DNA of 64,000 nucleotides from Martinezella rhizogenes (GCA_013322215.1 JAAMEZ010000003.1:62001-126000); one strand, 5' to 3'. Shown: positions 35,744-45,387, counted from the first letter of the stretch. Translations and numbers: made by a program. Notes: generated by a model not told the origin, from the sequence alone.

Positions 35744-37284
35744 GCCAGGTCCAGCACAATGGCGTGACCACGGGCGAAGTCGTTCTCGCCGCCCGCAACG
35801 TCGCCAAATCCTATGGCAACGTCCATGCGCTGAAGGGTGTCAATTTCGATATTCGCCGCGGCGAAGTCACCACGCTCTTCGGTGAAAACGGCGCCGGGAA
35901 ATCGACGCTGATGAAGATCCTGTCCGGAGTCATCCAGCCGACATCGGGCGAAATCATTCTCGATGGTGCGCCCATTTCTTTCGCCTCCTCCACACATGCA
36001 CGCGCCTGCGGCATTTCCATCATCCACCAGGAACTGAGCCTGGCGCCGAACCTCAGCGTCCGCGACAACATTTTCATGGGTCGCGAGATCATGAAGGGCG
36101 GCGTGGTCGATTTTGCCGAGGAAGAGCGCCAGACCCGTGCGCTGATGGAAGAGCTGGAAGAAAATATCGATCCGCTTACACCGGTCGAAGATCTTCGCCT
36201 CGGCCAGCAGCAGATCGTCGAGATCGCCCGGGCGCTTTCCGTCAATTCCCGCATCCTGATCATGGATGAGCCGACATCGGCGCTCAGCGCCAGCGAAGTC
36301 GAAGTTCTCTTCAAGGTCATTCGCGACCTGACGAGCCGTGGCGTGTCGATCGTCTATATCTCGCATCACCTGGAAGAGGCGCTGCAGATCACCCATCATG
36401 CCGTCGTTCTCCGCGACGGCAACATGACCGCCTATGCCGAACGCAAGGACATCGATCTCGAATGGATCGTGCGCAACATGGTCGGCGATAATTTCGACCT
36501 CGGCAGCCCGCCGACCGGCCATCAAGTAGGCGACGTGGCGCTGATGATCGACAATCTCACGGTTCCCGGTCCGTCAGGTGCTGCCTATAATGCCGTCGAC
36601 CGCATGTCGCTTGCGGTTCGCGCCGGCGAGATCGTCTGCATCTACGGCCTGATGGGTGCCGGGCGCACCGAGCTGCTCGAATGCGTGGCAGGTCGGCTGC
36701 GATCGAGTGGCGGTCGCGTGTTGCTCGGCAACACCGATGTCGGCGGCCTCAGCATTGCCGGTCGCATCGCGCAAGGGCTGGTTCTCGTGCCGGAAGACCG
36801 GCAACGCGATGGCCTCGTTCAGACCATGACCGTCGGCTCGAACCTGTCGCTTGCCAGCATCGGCGCCTTTACCAAGGGTCTTTTCACCTCGAGCGGTCGC
36901 GAGCGGACGCTGGTGACCGACTCCATCCGCAAGGTTCATATCAAGACCGATGGCGGCGACGCGGCAATCGGCTCGCTGTCGGGTGGTAATCAACAGAAGG
37001 TCGTCATCGGCAAGATGCTGGCAACCGATCCTCGCGTGATCCTGCTCGACGAGCCGAGCCGCGGCATCGATATCGGCGCGAAGGCGGAAGTCTTCAAGCT
37101 GCTCGCCGAGCGCGCCAAGGAGGGTCTGGCGGTGATCTATTCGACATCGGAAGTCGCCGAATGCCTCAGCATAGCCCATCGCATCATCGTCATGCACCGC
37201 GGCAAGATCTCTGCCGAATTCGGTCCGGACGTCACCAAAGAGAAGATCATGGCCGCCTCGGGCGAAGCAGTGGTCGCGCACTAG
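35740..37284 (+). CDS. eryE: erythritol ABC transporter, ATP-binding protein
   Basis: A 514-residue double-cassette ATPase of the RbsA class. The first half has Walker A GENGAGKST, LRLGQQQIVEIARAL and ILIMDEPTSAL. The second half has a degenerate Walker A (YGLMGAGRTELLE), LSGGNQQKVVIGKML and ILLDEPSRGID. It powers uptake through the permease that follows after 22 bases. Identification as EryE comes from divergence from eryABCD, as in R. leguminosarum eryEFG. Confidence 0.9.
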   Translation: MSQVQHNGVTTGEVVLAARNVAKSYGNVHALKGVNFDIRRGEVTTLFGENGAGKSTLMKILSGVIQPTSGEIILDGAPISFASSTHARACGISIIHQELSLAPNLSVRDNIFMGREIMKGGVVDFAEEERQTRALMEELEENIDPLTPVEDLRLGQQQIVEIARALSVNSRILIMDEPTSALSASEVEVLFKVIRDLTSRGVSIVYISHHLEEALQITHHAVVLRDGNMTAYAERKDIDLEWIVRNMVGDNFDLGSPPTGHQVGDVALMIDNLTVPGPSGAAYNAVDRMSLAVRAGEIVCIYGLMGAGRTELLECVAGRLRSSGGRVLLGNTDVGGLSIAGRIAQGLVLVPEDRQRDGLVQTMTVGSNLSLASIGAFTKGLFTSSGRERTLVTDSIRKVHIKTDGGDAAIGSLSGGNQQKVVIGKMLATDPRVILLDEPSRGIDIGAKAEVFKLLAERAKEGLAVIYSTSEVAECLSIAHRIIVMHRGKISAEFGPDVTKEKIMAASGEAVVAH

Positions 37285-37306
37285 CCGCATTCATGGAGCA
37301 CTGATT

Positions 37307-38359
37307 ATGTCAGTCACGAACATCACAGATAAAAAGCCAATCGCGAACGGACAGCGGCGAAACTTCAGTCTCGTGCGGCTGATCCTCGAAGGACGCGCCT
37401 TCTTCGCGCTGATCGTCATCATCGCGGTCTTCTCCTTCCTGTCGCCCTATTACTTTTCGCTCAGCAACTTCCTGACAATGGCCTCGCATGTCGCCATCTT
37501 CGGTATCCTTGCCATCGGCATGCTGCTGGTCATCTTGAATGGCGGTATCGACCTCTCGGTCGGCTCGACGCTCGGTCTTGCCGGCTGCATTGCCGGTTTC
37601 CTGATGCAGGGCGTCACGCTGTCGAGCTTTGGCGTCATCCTCTATCCGCCGGTCTGGGCCGTCGTGGTGCTGACCTGTGTCCTCGGTGGCGTCGTTGGTG
37701 CGGTCAACGGCGTGCTCGTCGCCTACCTGCGCGTTCCGGCCTTCGTTGCCTCGCTCGGCGTTCTCTATGTTGCCCGCGGTATCGCCTTGCTGATGACCAA
37801 CGGCCTCACCTACAACAATCTCGGTGGCCGCCCGGAACTCGGCAATACCGGCTTCAACTGGTTGGGCTTCAATCGCCTTGCCGGCGTCCCGATCGGCGTC
37901 ATCGTCCTTGCTGTGCTTGCGATCGTCTGCGGCCTCGTACTCAGCCGCACCGCCTTTGGCCGCTGGCTCTATGCCTCAGGCGGCAACGAGCGCGCCGCCG
38001 ATCTTTCCGGCGTTCCGGTCAAGCAGGTCAAAATCGCTGTCTATGTCCTGTCGGGGATTTGCGCGGCCATTGCCGGCCTCGTCCTGTCCTCGCAGCTGAC
38101 CTCGGCCGGTCCAAACGCCGGCACCAGCTATGAGCTGACAGCGATCGCCGCTGTGGTCATCGGCGGCGCCGCACTGACGGGTGGCCGCGGCACAGTGCGC
38201 GGCACCATGCTTGGCGCCTTCGTCATCGGCTTCCTGGCGGACGGCCTCGTCATCATCGGTGTCTCGGCCTATTGGCAGACGGTCTTTACCGGCGCGGTCA
38301 TCGTGCTCGCCGTGCTCATGAACAGCATCCAGTACGGACGTCGGACCAAATCCGGCTGA
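37307..38359 (+). CDS. eryF: erythritol ABC transporter, permease
   Basis: A 350-residue RbsC-type permease with about ten transmembrane helices. Conserved motifs are GGIDLSVGSTLGLAGCIAG and GGNERAADLSGVPVKQVKIAVYVLSGICAAIAGLV, with AAVVIGGAALTGGRGTVRGT near the C-terminus. It forms the channel of the erythritol importer. The 100-bp spacer to the binding-protein gene contains an imperfect hairpin (CCGATCGGC / GCCAATCGG, about 38379-38401), a usual arrangement for raising binding-protein expression. Confidence 0.9.
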   Translation: MSVTNITDKKPIANGQRRNFSLVRLILEGRAFFALIVIIAVFSFLSPYYFSLSNFLTMASHVAIFGILAIGMLLVILNGGIDLSVGSTLGLAGCIAGFLMQGVTLSSFGVILYPPVWAVVVLTCVLGGVVGAVNGVLVAYLRVPAFVASLGVLYVARGIALLMTNGLTYNNLGGRPELGNTGFNWLGFNRLAGVPIGVIVLAVLAIVCGLVLSRTAFGRWLYASGGNERAADLSGVPVKQVKIAVYVLSGICAAIAGLVLSSQLTSAGPNAGTSYELTAIAAVVIGGAALTGGRGTVRGTMLGAFVIGFLADGLVIIGVSAYWQTVFTGAVIVLAVLMNSIQYGRRTKSG

Positions 38360-38459
38360 CACTGCATCGAAACTTGTCACCGATCGGCGAAATGCCAATC
38401 GGAGAAAAGACCGCCGGTTCGCCGGCATCACCAGAGCTCATCAAAAGGGAGAGAGACTA

Positions 38460-39407
38460 ATGTTTAAAAAAGGTTTGCGCATCGTCATGGCAGCAGTTGC
38501 TGTGGCACCGCTTCTGACAGGAGCTGCATGGGCCGCCGGCCAGATGACGATCATCGTCAACGATCCGTCCAACCCCTATTGGCTGACGGAAGGCAACATC
38601 GCCAAGGCAACCGCCGAAAAGCTCGGCTATACCGCCACGGTCGGTGCGCACAAGGGCGATACCAACACCGAAAGCAACCTGATCGATACGGCGATCACCA
38701 ACAAGTCGGTCGCCATCATTCTCGATCCAGCCAATGCTGATGGCTCGGTCGGCGCAGTCAAGAAGGCCGTTGCGGCCGGCATCCCGGTTTTCCTCGTCAA
38801 TGCCGAAATCAACCAGGAAGGCCTTGCCAAGGCTCAGCTCGTCTCCAACAACGCCCAGGGTGCGGCTATCGGCGCGCAGCAATGGGTCGAAGCTGTTGGC
38901 GACAAGGGCAATTATGCCGAACTCTTCGGCTCGCCCTCCGACAACAATGCGGCCACTCGGTCGAACGGCTATGAAACCGTTCTGACCCAGTATCCCGACC
39001 TGAAGAAGGTTGCCAAGGAAGTTGCCAACTGGGACCGCACCCAGGGCCACAACAAGATGCAGTCGATCCTGCAGGCTCACCCGGACATTATCGGCGTGAT
39101 CTCCGGCAATGACGAAATGGCGCTCGGCGCGATTGCCGCTCTCAAGGAAGCCGGCAAGCTTGCCAACGTCAAGGTCGGCGGCTTCGACGGTTCTCCAGAT
39201 GCTGTGGCCGCCATTAAGGCCGGTGAACTGCAATATACCGTCCTGCAGCCGGTCGCCACCTTCTCGGCGGAAGCCGTCAAGCAGGCCGACAGCTTCATCA
39301 AGACCGGCAAGACCGGTGCCACCAGCGAAAAGCAGCTTTTCGATTGCATCCTGATCACCAAGGACAATGTCGACAAGTACACGGCACCTTTCGTTCTGTC
39401 CGAGTAA
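38460..39407 (+). CDS. eryG: erythritol ABC transporter, periplasmic substrate-binding protein
   Basis: A 315-residue RbsB-type protein. The signal peptide is KKGLRIVMAAVAVAPLLTG followed by AAWAAG, and the fold motifs are MTIIVNDPSNPYW, VAIILDPANADGSVGAVKKAVAAGIPVFLVNAEI, VISGNDEMALGAIAAL and VGGFDGSPDAV. Binding of erythritol is inferred from locus order. The AGGGAGAGAG just before the ATG is a strong ribosome site. Confidence 0.9.
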   Translation: MFKKGLRIVMAAVAVAPLLTGAAWAAGQMTIIVNDPSNPYWLTEGNIAKATAEKLGYTATVGAHKGDTNTESNLIDTAITNKSVAIILDPANADGSVGAVKKAVAAGIPVFLVNAEINQEGLAKAQLVSNNAQGAAIGAQQWVEAVGDKGNYAELFGSPSDNNAATRSNGYETVLTQYPDLKKVAKEVANWDRTQGHNKMQSILQAHPDIIGVISGNDEMALGAIAALKEAGKLANVKVGGFDGSPDAVAAIKAGELQYTVLQPVATFSAEAVKQADSFIKTGKTGATSEKQLFDCILITKDNVDKYTAPFVLSE

Positions 39408-39414
39408 TGACATC

Positions 39415-39439
39415 GGGGGCGCCGGAACTCGGCGTCCCC
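39415..39439 (+). terminator. GC-rich hairpin after eryG
   Basis: GGGGGCGCCG and CGGCGTCCCC pair with one mismatch around a five-base loop, eight bases after the eryG stop. No long T-run, so it may attenuate or stabilise rather than fully terminate. Confidence 0.5.
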
Positions 39440-39535
39440 ATCCCTTGACCCCAGTGGGCGGCACCCTGGCTGCACATCAGACAGAACTTGCAGAAATCCT
39501 GATAGCGAACTGTTCTTTATACTTTTTTCCATAGC

Positions 39536-40432
39536 GTGACGTTCGCTGCAGCAAGTCAATCTCCGCAAGGCGCGACGTCAGAGGCCAAAGTGACAGACAA
39601 GACAAGCCCCGTATCATTCCTGCAAGACGAGCTGCCGAGCGACAGCCGGCATTCCCGCCAGATTGCCAGGCGCCAGATGATCGCTGAAGCGGTGATGGCG
39701 GAAGGTTCGATGCGCATCGAGGATCTGACCGAGCGCTTCGGCATCAGCCTGATGACGGCACATCGCGATGTCGACGAACTGGTCAGCCGAGGCCTGTTTC
39801 GCAAGACGCGCGGCATCGTATCGGCCGCAGCCACCAGCCTGATCGAATCGAGCGACGTCTATCGTGCCAACCGGCAAGCAAACGAAAAGAAGATGATCGC
39901 TGCGGCGGCCATGCAATTCATCGAGCCGGGTCAGGCAATCTTCCTCGACGATTCCACCACCGTTCTACAGATGGCCTCGCAGCTGCCGGCCAAGGTTCCG
40001 CTGACGGCAATCACCAATTCGCTGACGTTGATGAACGCGCTGAAGGACATGCATGACGTGTCGCTCCTGGCGCTTGGCGGGCAATACTATAATTGGTGCA
40101 ATGCCTTCATGGGCCGGATGACGATCAACGAAATCAATCGCTTGCGGGCCGATGTCTCCTTCATCTCGATGTCGGCCATCATCGATGACATGGTTTTCCA
40201 TCAGTCGCCCGAAATCGTCGACATCAAGCGCGCGATGTTCGAAAGCGCCGCCAAGCGCATCTTGCTGATGGACCATACGAAGTTCGAACGGCGGGCGCTG
40301 CATAGTTTTGCGAATCTGAGTGAGTTCGATGTCGTCATCGTCGATGAAAAGACGCCTGCGGCTCATCTGGAGCGGATGCGCAACAAGAATATCAATGTGG
40401 TCGTCGCCAAGGGCGACAAGGAGCGATCCTGA
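39536..40432 (+). CDS. DeoR-family transcriptional regulator of the second polyol cassette
   Basis: A protein of up to 298 residues. The HTH reads ARRQMIAEAVMAEGSMRIEDLTERFGISLMTAHRDVDELVSRGLFRKTRG, and the effector domain contains AIFLDDSTTVLQMASQL and LALGGQYYNWCNAFMG. The start is uncertain: a GTG at 39536 or a GTG at 39590 near VTDKTSP. It heads a co-directional cassette with a kinase and dehydrogenases, so it probably regulates them. It is a different paralogue from the DeoR gene at 28112-28888. Confidence 0.85.
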   Translation: MTFAAASQSPQGATSEAKVTDKTSPVSFLQDELPSDSRHSRQIARRQMIAEAVMAEGSMRIEDLTERFGISLMTAHRDVDELVSRGLFRKTRGIVSAAATSLIESSDVYRANRQANEKKMIAAAAMQFIEPGQAIFLDDSTTVLQMASQLPAKVPLTAITNSLTLMNALKDMHDVSLLALGGQYYNWCNAFMGRMTINEINRLRADVSFISMSAIIDDMVFHQSPEIVDIKRAMFESAAKRILLMDHTKFERRALHSFANLSEFDVVIVDEKTPAAHLERMRNKNINVVVAKGDKERS

Positions 40433-40485
40433 GGCTGAACCCGGCAACGGCCGCCTCTCGTCGTTCATGATCAGGAGTCATGGGA

Positions 40486-42015
40486 ATGCCGAGTCTGCTC
40501 GGAATTGACAGCGGTTTAACCGTCACCAAAGCCGTCATCTTCGACATTGACGGAACACCGCTTGCCGTTGCGCGCCGTCGGGTGACCCAGTTCATGCCGA
40601 AGCCACGCCATGTCGAGCGCGACATGGACGAACTTTGGGACCGGACGGCAGATGCCATTGCCGAGGCGATCAAGCTCAGCAACCGCCCGGCAAGCGACAT
40701 CCAGGCGATTGCCGCAACCGCGCACGGTGACGGCATTTATCTGCTCGACAAGGCAAAAAAGCCGCTCGGACGCGCCATTCTCTCACTCGACAGCCGCGCG
40801 GGATCGATCGTCGAACAATGGCTGAAAGCCCCCGTTGCCGACGCGTCTTTGAAGTTGACCGGCCAACTGCCACATGTCTCGGCTCCATCGGCGTTGCTTG
40901 CCTGGATCAAGGCCAATGAACCCGAACGTTTTGGGCAGATCGGCCATATTTTGAGCTGCAAGGACTGGCTACGCTTCTGCCTGACTGGCGTTGCCGGCAC
41001 CGACCGCACCGAAGCAAGCACCTCCTTCACCGATGTTTCGACCCAGGATTATTCCCCCGATGCGCTGAAACTTTTCGACATTGCCGAGGTGACGGACGCC
41101 TTGCCGCCAGCCTCGCGATCCGACGAGGTCGTGGGATACGTGACCGAGGCCGTCGCGAAGCGAACCGCTCTTGCCCAAGGCACGCCCGTCGTTGCTGGAT
41201 TGCACGATGTAACCGCCTCAGCCCTTGGAGCCGGCGGCTATGCGGCCGGCGTCGTCGCCGTTATCGCCGGCACCTATTCGATCAACGAGACGCTCTCGTC
41301 GGAGCCGCGCGTCGACAGCCGCTGGTTCTGCCGCAATGCCATTGCGCCGGGCCAATGGAACAACATGTCGATTTCGCCGGCATCCTCGGCGAATTACGAA
41401 TGGTTCCTCGACAAACTCTGCGCCAGCGAAATTGCAAGCGCCGAGGCTGCGGGCCAGTCCATTCACGCCCTGCTCAGCCCCGAAATCGAAGCGGCGTTCA
41501 ACCGGCCATCGAGCGCGCTGTTCCACCCTTATCTCTTCGGCTCACCCTATGGCGCCGAGGCAAGCGCCAGCTTCTTCGGGCTTGGCGGCTGGCATGATCG
41601 CGGTGACATGCTGCGAGCCGTCCTGGAAGGCATCGCCTTCAACCATAAGATTCACGTCGATGCCCTAAGCGACGGTTTTTCCTTCAATCAGGCAAGGCTG
41701 GCAGGCGGTGTCTCGCGCAACCCGATCGTCGTGCAGATGTTTGCCGACGTGTTCGGCATGCCCGTCACCGTCACCGAAACCGACGAAGCCGCTGCCTGGG
41801 GAGCAGCCCTTTGCGCCGGCGCCGGCATCGGTGTCTATTCCAGCCCGGAAAGCGATCCGCGCGATGTCGGCAAGATCGCCAGAACCTATCATCCGGATTC
41901 TGTCCGCAGCGCCGATTACCGCATTCGCTACAACCTCTTCCGCGACATTGCCGAAGCGATGACGCCGCTCTGGCCGCGGATCGGCAATCTCGCAACCCAG
42001 CGCTCCCAAGACTAG
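40486..42015 (+). CDS. FGGY-family carbohydrate kinase (L-xylulose/erythrulose-kinase-like)
   Basis: A 509-residue kinase: LLGIDSGLTVTKAVIFDIDG at the N-terminus, AATAHGDGIYLLDKAKKPLGRAILSLDSRA, VVAGLHDVTASALGAGGYAAG and RLAGGVSRNPIVVQMFADVFGMPVTVTETDEAAAWGAAL. It resembles E. coli LyxK along its length. The ATG at 40486 sits eight bases after AGGAG; the ATG at 40480 is too close. Next to the erythritol transporter, a tetrulose or pentulose substrate is plausible. EryA is a distinct relative. Confidence 0.85.
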   Translation: MPSLLGIDSGLTVTKAVIFDIDGTPLAVARRRVTQFMPKPRHVERDMDELWDRTADAIAEAIKLSNRPASDIQAIAATAHGDGIYLLDKAKKPLGRAILSLDSRAGSIVEQWLKAPVADASLKLTGQLPHVSAPSALLAWIKANEPERFGQIGHILSCKDWLRFCLTGVAGTDRTEASTSFTDVSTQDYSPDALKLFDIAEVTDALPPASRSDEVVGYVTEAVAKRTALAQGTPVVAGLHDVTASALGAGGYAAGVVAVIAGTYSINETLSSEPRVDSRWFCRNAIAPGQWNNMSISPASSANYEWFLDKLCASEIASAEAAGQSIHALLSPEIEAAFNRPSSALFHPYLFGSPYGAEASASFFGLGGWHDRGDMLRAVLEGIAFNHKIHVDALSDGFSFNQARLAGGVSRNPIVVQMFADVFGMPVTVTETDEAAAWGAALCAGAGIGVYSSPESDPRDVGKIARTYHPDSVRSADYRIRYNLFRDIAEAMTPLWPRIGNLATQRSQD

Positions 42016-42075
42016 ACCGAAAATTGCGCCGCGCAGACAGGGTCTATCGCGGCAGTTCACCAGGACAATGATGTT

Positions 42076-43818
42076 ATGACCGATATGGCCGCCGATCTGC
42101 AGCAACGCTTCTCCAAACTTCAAGACGGAGAGGTCGACGTCGTCATCCTCGGCGCAGGGGTCAATGGTGCCGGTCTGTTTCGCGATCTGTCACTGCAGGG
42201 CGTCAACTGCCTGATCGTTGACAAGGCCGACTTCGGTTCGGGCACGAGCGCTGCACCATCCAGGCTGATCCACGGCGGCCTGAAATATCTGGAAACAGGC
42301 GAATTCGGCCTGGTCGCGCAATCGGCGCTGGAACGAAACCTTCTGCTCACGAACGCACCGCATTGCGTCGAAGCACTGCCGACCTTCGTGCCGATCTTCT
42401 CCTGGACGCGTGGCATCTGGGCAGCCCTTCGCACGCTGACGGGCTCGACTACCGCCCCGCGCAGCCGCGGCGCCCTGCTTATAAAGATCGGGCTCGCACT
42501 CTACGACTTCTTCGGTTCGCGCAATCGCGTCATGCCGCGCCACAGGTTCCTTTTGAAGCGCCGCGCGCTCAAGGAGATGCCGCATGTCACGCCTGAGATC
42601 GTCGCCGGCGGCATCTATTACGATGCCAAGATCAGCCGGCCCGAACGGCTGGTCTATGAGCTGGTCAATGACGGACTGGAGGCGAACAAGGCTTCATTGG
42701 CGGCAAATTCGACGCGGCTCGTTTCCGCTGCCGATGGCGTGCTGACCTTTCAGCGTTCGGACGGCTATGCCTTTTCGGCCAAGCCGAAGCTCGTGGTCAA
42801 TGCCGCCGGCCCATGGATCGATCATGTCAACGCCGCTCTCGGCGCACCGGCCCATCTGATCGGCGGCACCAAGGGCTCGCATATCCTGCTCGATCATCCG
42901 GAACTGGTGCGCAGCCTGAACGGCCATATGATCTATTTCGAAGCCGATGACGGTCGCATCTGCCTCGTCTATGGCTATCTCGGCCAGGCGCTCGTCGGCT
43001 CGACCGATATCCCTTGTGACGATCCCGACAATGTGCGCTGCGAAGAGCTGGAGATCGACTATTTCCTCGACAGCGTAAGGTCGCTTCTGCCGAGCCTCCG
43101 CTTCGACCGCGACCAGGTGACCTATAGCTATAGTGGCATTCGCCCCCTGCCCGCCTCGGACGCCTCGTCGCCGGGCCTGATCAGCCGCGATCACTCCGCA
43201 CCCGTCTTCGAGCCGCAGGCTGGGCGCCCCTTCCCTATCATCTCACTGGTCGGCGGCAAATGGACCACATTCCGCGGCTTTGCCGAGGAAGTTGCCGATA
43301 CAGTGCTGGCACGCCTTCAAATCGGCCGCAAGACGTCCACGGAGCGACTTGCGATCGGCGGCGGCCGGGATTTCCCGGCGAGCGCCAACGAGCGTACAAG
43401 CTGGATCAAAGCAGTCGCCGCGAAAGCCGGCGTCGACGTCAGCAGAGCGGATGAGTTGCTCGGCCGATACGGCACGACTACAGCGGCAATCCTCACTCGC
43501 CCTTCGGACTACAACGACAGCCAGCGCATCAGCGGTGCGCCGCGCCACAGCGCGCTTGAGATCGATTGGATCGCGCGGCAGGAGATGGTCGTGCATCTGT
43601 CCGACATCGTCTTCCGGCGTACGACCATGGCGATCGAAGGCCTGCTGACGATCCAGGGCCTGCGTGAAATCGGCACCATTGCCGCAGTCGCCCGACAGTG
43701 GGACGCACAGCGACTGGCCAAGGAAATCGACGATGTCGTTGCATTGCTATCGAAGTTCCACGGCCAGACGCTGAGCGAAGAAAACGTGCGGCGGGCGGCA
43801 GCCCCGGCGGCACGCTGA
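42076..43818 (+). CDS. FAD-dependent glycerol-3-phosphate-dehydrogenase-like oxidoreductase
   Basis: A 580-residue GlpA/GlpD-type flavoprotein. The FAD motif VVILGAGVNGAGLFRDLSLQG is at residue 22, followed by GTSAAPSRLIHGGLKYLE, VVNAAGPWIDHVNAALGAP and a long C-terminal cap domain. It is longer than EryB (503 residues) and clearly a different branch. Linked to a DeoR regulator and an FGGY kinase, it may oxidise a polyol phosphate other than L-erythritol 4-phosphate, or be a second GlpD. Quinone-linked activity at the membrane is expected for the family. Confidence 0.85.
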   Translation: MTDMAADLQQRFSKLQDGEVDVVILGAGVNGAGLFRDLSLQGVNCLIVDKADFGSGTSAAPSRLIHGGLKYLETGEFGLVAQSALERNLLLTNAPHCVEALPTFVPIFSWTRGIWAALRTLTGSTTAPRSRGALLIKIGLALYDFFGSRNRVMPRHRFLLKRRALKEMPHVTPEIVAGGIYYDAKISRPERLVYELVNDGLEANKASLAANSTRLVSAADGVLTFQRSDGYAFSAKPKLVVNAAGPWIDHVNAALGAPAHLIGGTKGSHILLDHPELVRSLNGHMIYFEADDGRICLVYGYLGQALVGSTDIPCDDPDNVRCEELEIDYFLDSVRSLLPSLRFDRDQVTYSYSGIRPLPASDASSPGLISRDHSAPVFEPQAGRPFPIISLVGGKWTTFRGFAEEVADTVLARLQIGRKTSTERLAIGGGRDFPASANERTSWIKAVAAKAGVDVSRADELLGRYGTTTAAILTRPSDYNDSQRISGAPRHSALEIDWIARQEMVVHLSDIVFRRTTMAIEGLLTIQGLREIGTIAAVARQWDAQRLAKEIDDVVALLSKFHGQTLSEENVRRAAAPAAR

Positions 43819-43939
43819 TCATCATCTGCTTGAGGAGAAAACCGGGGCGAGCGAACCACTCGAAGTGTTCTTTGCCGAGCTTCATCAGCACAGCTGTGGC
43901 GGGCTTCATATGTTTACGCGGATCGAACTCGCCCTCGAT
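43819..43939 (-). pseudogene. remnant resembling C-terminus of class II fructose-bisphosphate aldolase
   Basis: The minus strand reads IEGEFDPRKHMKPATAVLMK followed by LGKEHFEWFARPG, recalling the class II aldolase C-terminus (EFDPRKxLKPA...CxxRFExFG). No upstream aldolase sequence remains and the frame runs on into antisense of the flavoprotein gene, so this is at most a decayed tail of about 40 codons. Identification is from memory of the family, not a search. Confidence 0.45.
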
Positions 43940-43959
43940 GGAAATGCTCTGTTATCCTC

Positions 43960-44000
43960 ATAGAAAACATTTGATCGTCGAAGACTTCAATGTTTTCTAT
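43960..44000. promoter_or_regulatory. perfect 12-bp inverted repeat ATAGAAAACATT-N17-AATGTTTTCTAT
   Basis: Two perfectly complementary 12-base arms separated by 17 bases lie about 90 bases before the mannitol-dehydrogenase-family gene. AT-rich arms argue against a terminator; the size suits a dimeric regulator binding two faces or a looped RNA. Confidence 0.5.
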
Positions 44001-44089
44001 AGATAAAAAACAGATCCGAAAGAATCAGTTCGCATCTCCCTGCCCCGACAAATAGTCTTCCAACAGCATTCATATATAAGGGTATCGGC

Positions 44090-45226
44090 TTGAGCTCACG
44101 GATCATCCAGTTCGGCACCAGCCGATTCCTACAGGCGCATGCGGCGTTCTTCGTGCACGAGGCACGGCAATCCGGCCAGGATGTCGGTCCCATCACCATT
44201 GTTCAGGTTTCGGGCGCCAGCAGCCGCAGCGGACGTGTCGCCGCCTTCGGGAATTCGGAGGGCTATCCGGTCATCATCCGCGGCATGTCGGATGGCAAAC
44301 CTGTCGATCGCACCGTACAGGTCACCAGCGTCGAGCGCGGTCTCTCCGCAGTAGAACATTGGAAGGAGCTGTCAAAGCTCTTTGCCGAGGATGCCGAATT
44401 CGTCATCTCCAACACCGGCGAGACCGGCTATAAGACATGGCCGGAGGAAGATCATTTCGACGCGGATGGTCAGGTTCCCCGATCTTTCCCCGCCAAGCTT
44501 GCCGCTCTCCTCGTCCAGCGCTGGCAGACATCCGGTCGTCCCTTGGTCATCCTGCCCTGCGAGCTGATGACAGGCAACGGTCATGTTCTGAAACAGACAG
44601 TCATCGATTGCGCTCGGCTCAACGATGTGCCGGCTGAATTCTATACCTGGCTCGATAACCACGCCGCCTTCGCCGAAACTCTGGTTGATCGCATCGTTTC
44701 CGAGCCGATCGAGCCGATCGGCGCCGTCGCGGAACCTTATGCCCTATGGGCGATCAAGCGCGCGCCGGGTGTACACGCGCCATGCCAGCACCCAAGCATC
44801 GTGCTGACCGACGATCTCGAACCTTACGGGCGCCTGAAGCTGCATATTCTCAACCTCGGACACACCTTCCTTGCCGAAATCTGGCAGCGCGAAGACCGGC
44901 CAGCGGATGAAACAGTGCGCGCCATACTGGCCGACAGAAATATACGCGCCAGGCTCGATACTCTCTACGAAAGTGAAGTGCTGCCCGGCTTTGTGGCAAA
45001 CGGCATGGGCGATGAGGCGAAGGCCTATGTCGCAACGACACTCGACCGCTTCCTCAATCCATTTCTAGACCATCGCATCGCCGACATCAGCCAGCACCAT
45101 CCCGAAAAGGTCGCCCGCCGCATCCACGCCTTCCTGGATTGGGCAGATAAGGCGGGGAGCGCATCGGACATGCCCGTGCTGCGGCAGATAGCGGCGCGCT
45201 ATCCCGTGGTCAAAGCTAGATCGTGA
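44090..45226 (+). CDS. mannitol-dehydrogenase-family oxidoreductase (tagaturonate-reductase-like)
   Basis: A 378-residue protein of the polyol-specific long-chain dehydrogenase family. N-terminal SRIIQFGTSRFLQAHAAFFVHEA carries the family's cofactor motif (QFGxGNFxRA-like), and later ILPCELMTGNGHVLKQTVID, DRIVSEPIEP and LKLHILNLGHTFLAE hold the catalytic region. It most resembles tagaturonate/mannonate reductases. The only sensible start is the TTG at 44090, preceded by AAGGG. As the last gene of the second polyol cassette it may oxidise a free polyol or reduce a keto-sugar. Confidence 0.8.
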   Translation: MSSRIIQFGTSRFLQAHAAFFVHEARQSGQDVGPITIVQVSGASSRSGRVAAFGNSEGYPVIIRGMSDGKPVDRTVQVTSVERGLSAVEHWKELSKLFAEDAEFVISNTGETGYKTWPEEDHFDADGQVPRSFPAKLAALLVQRWQTSGRPLVILPCELMTGNGHVLKQTVIDCARLNDVPAEFYTWLDNHAAFAETLVDRIVSEPIEPIGAVAEPYALWAIKRAPGVHAPCQHPSIVLTDDLEPYGRLKLHILNLGHTFLAEIWQREDRPADETVRAILADRNIRARLDTLYESEVLPGFVANGMGDEAKAYVATTLDRFLNPFLDHRIADISQHHPEKVARRIHAFLDWADKAGSASDMPVLRQIAARYPVVKARS

Positions 45227-45387
45227 CGTCCGGTCGGAGGTTTACGTCAATTTGCCATTACAGACAGCGGGAAGATAATCCAATTTGTTGTCTTTAGAAT
45301 ATTTCAGCCTTAAGAAGAGTTTAGTGAAGATTCCTTGGTTATTGTAGTCGCGTTTCAAGATCATTGCTGATGGGGAGGCCAGCAACG

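Noticed and set aside
43529..43909. A 126-codon minus-strand ORF starting in the aldolase-like tail
   Set aside because: Only the first roughly 40 codons look protein-like; the rest is antisense of the flavoprotein gene. Kept as a remnant, not a gene.
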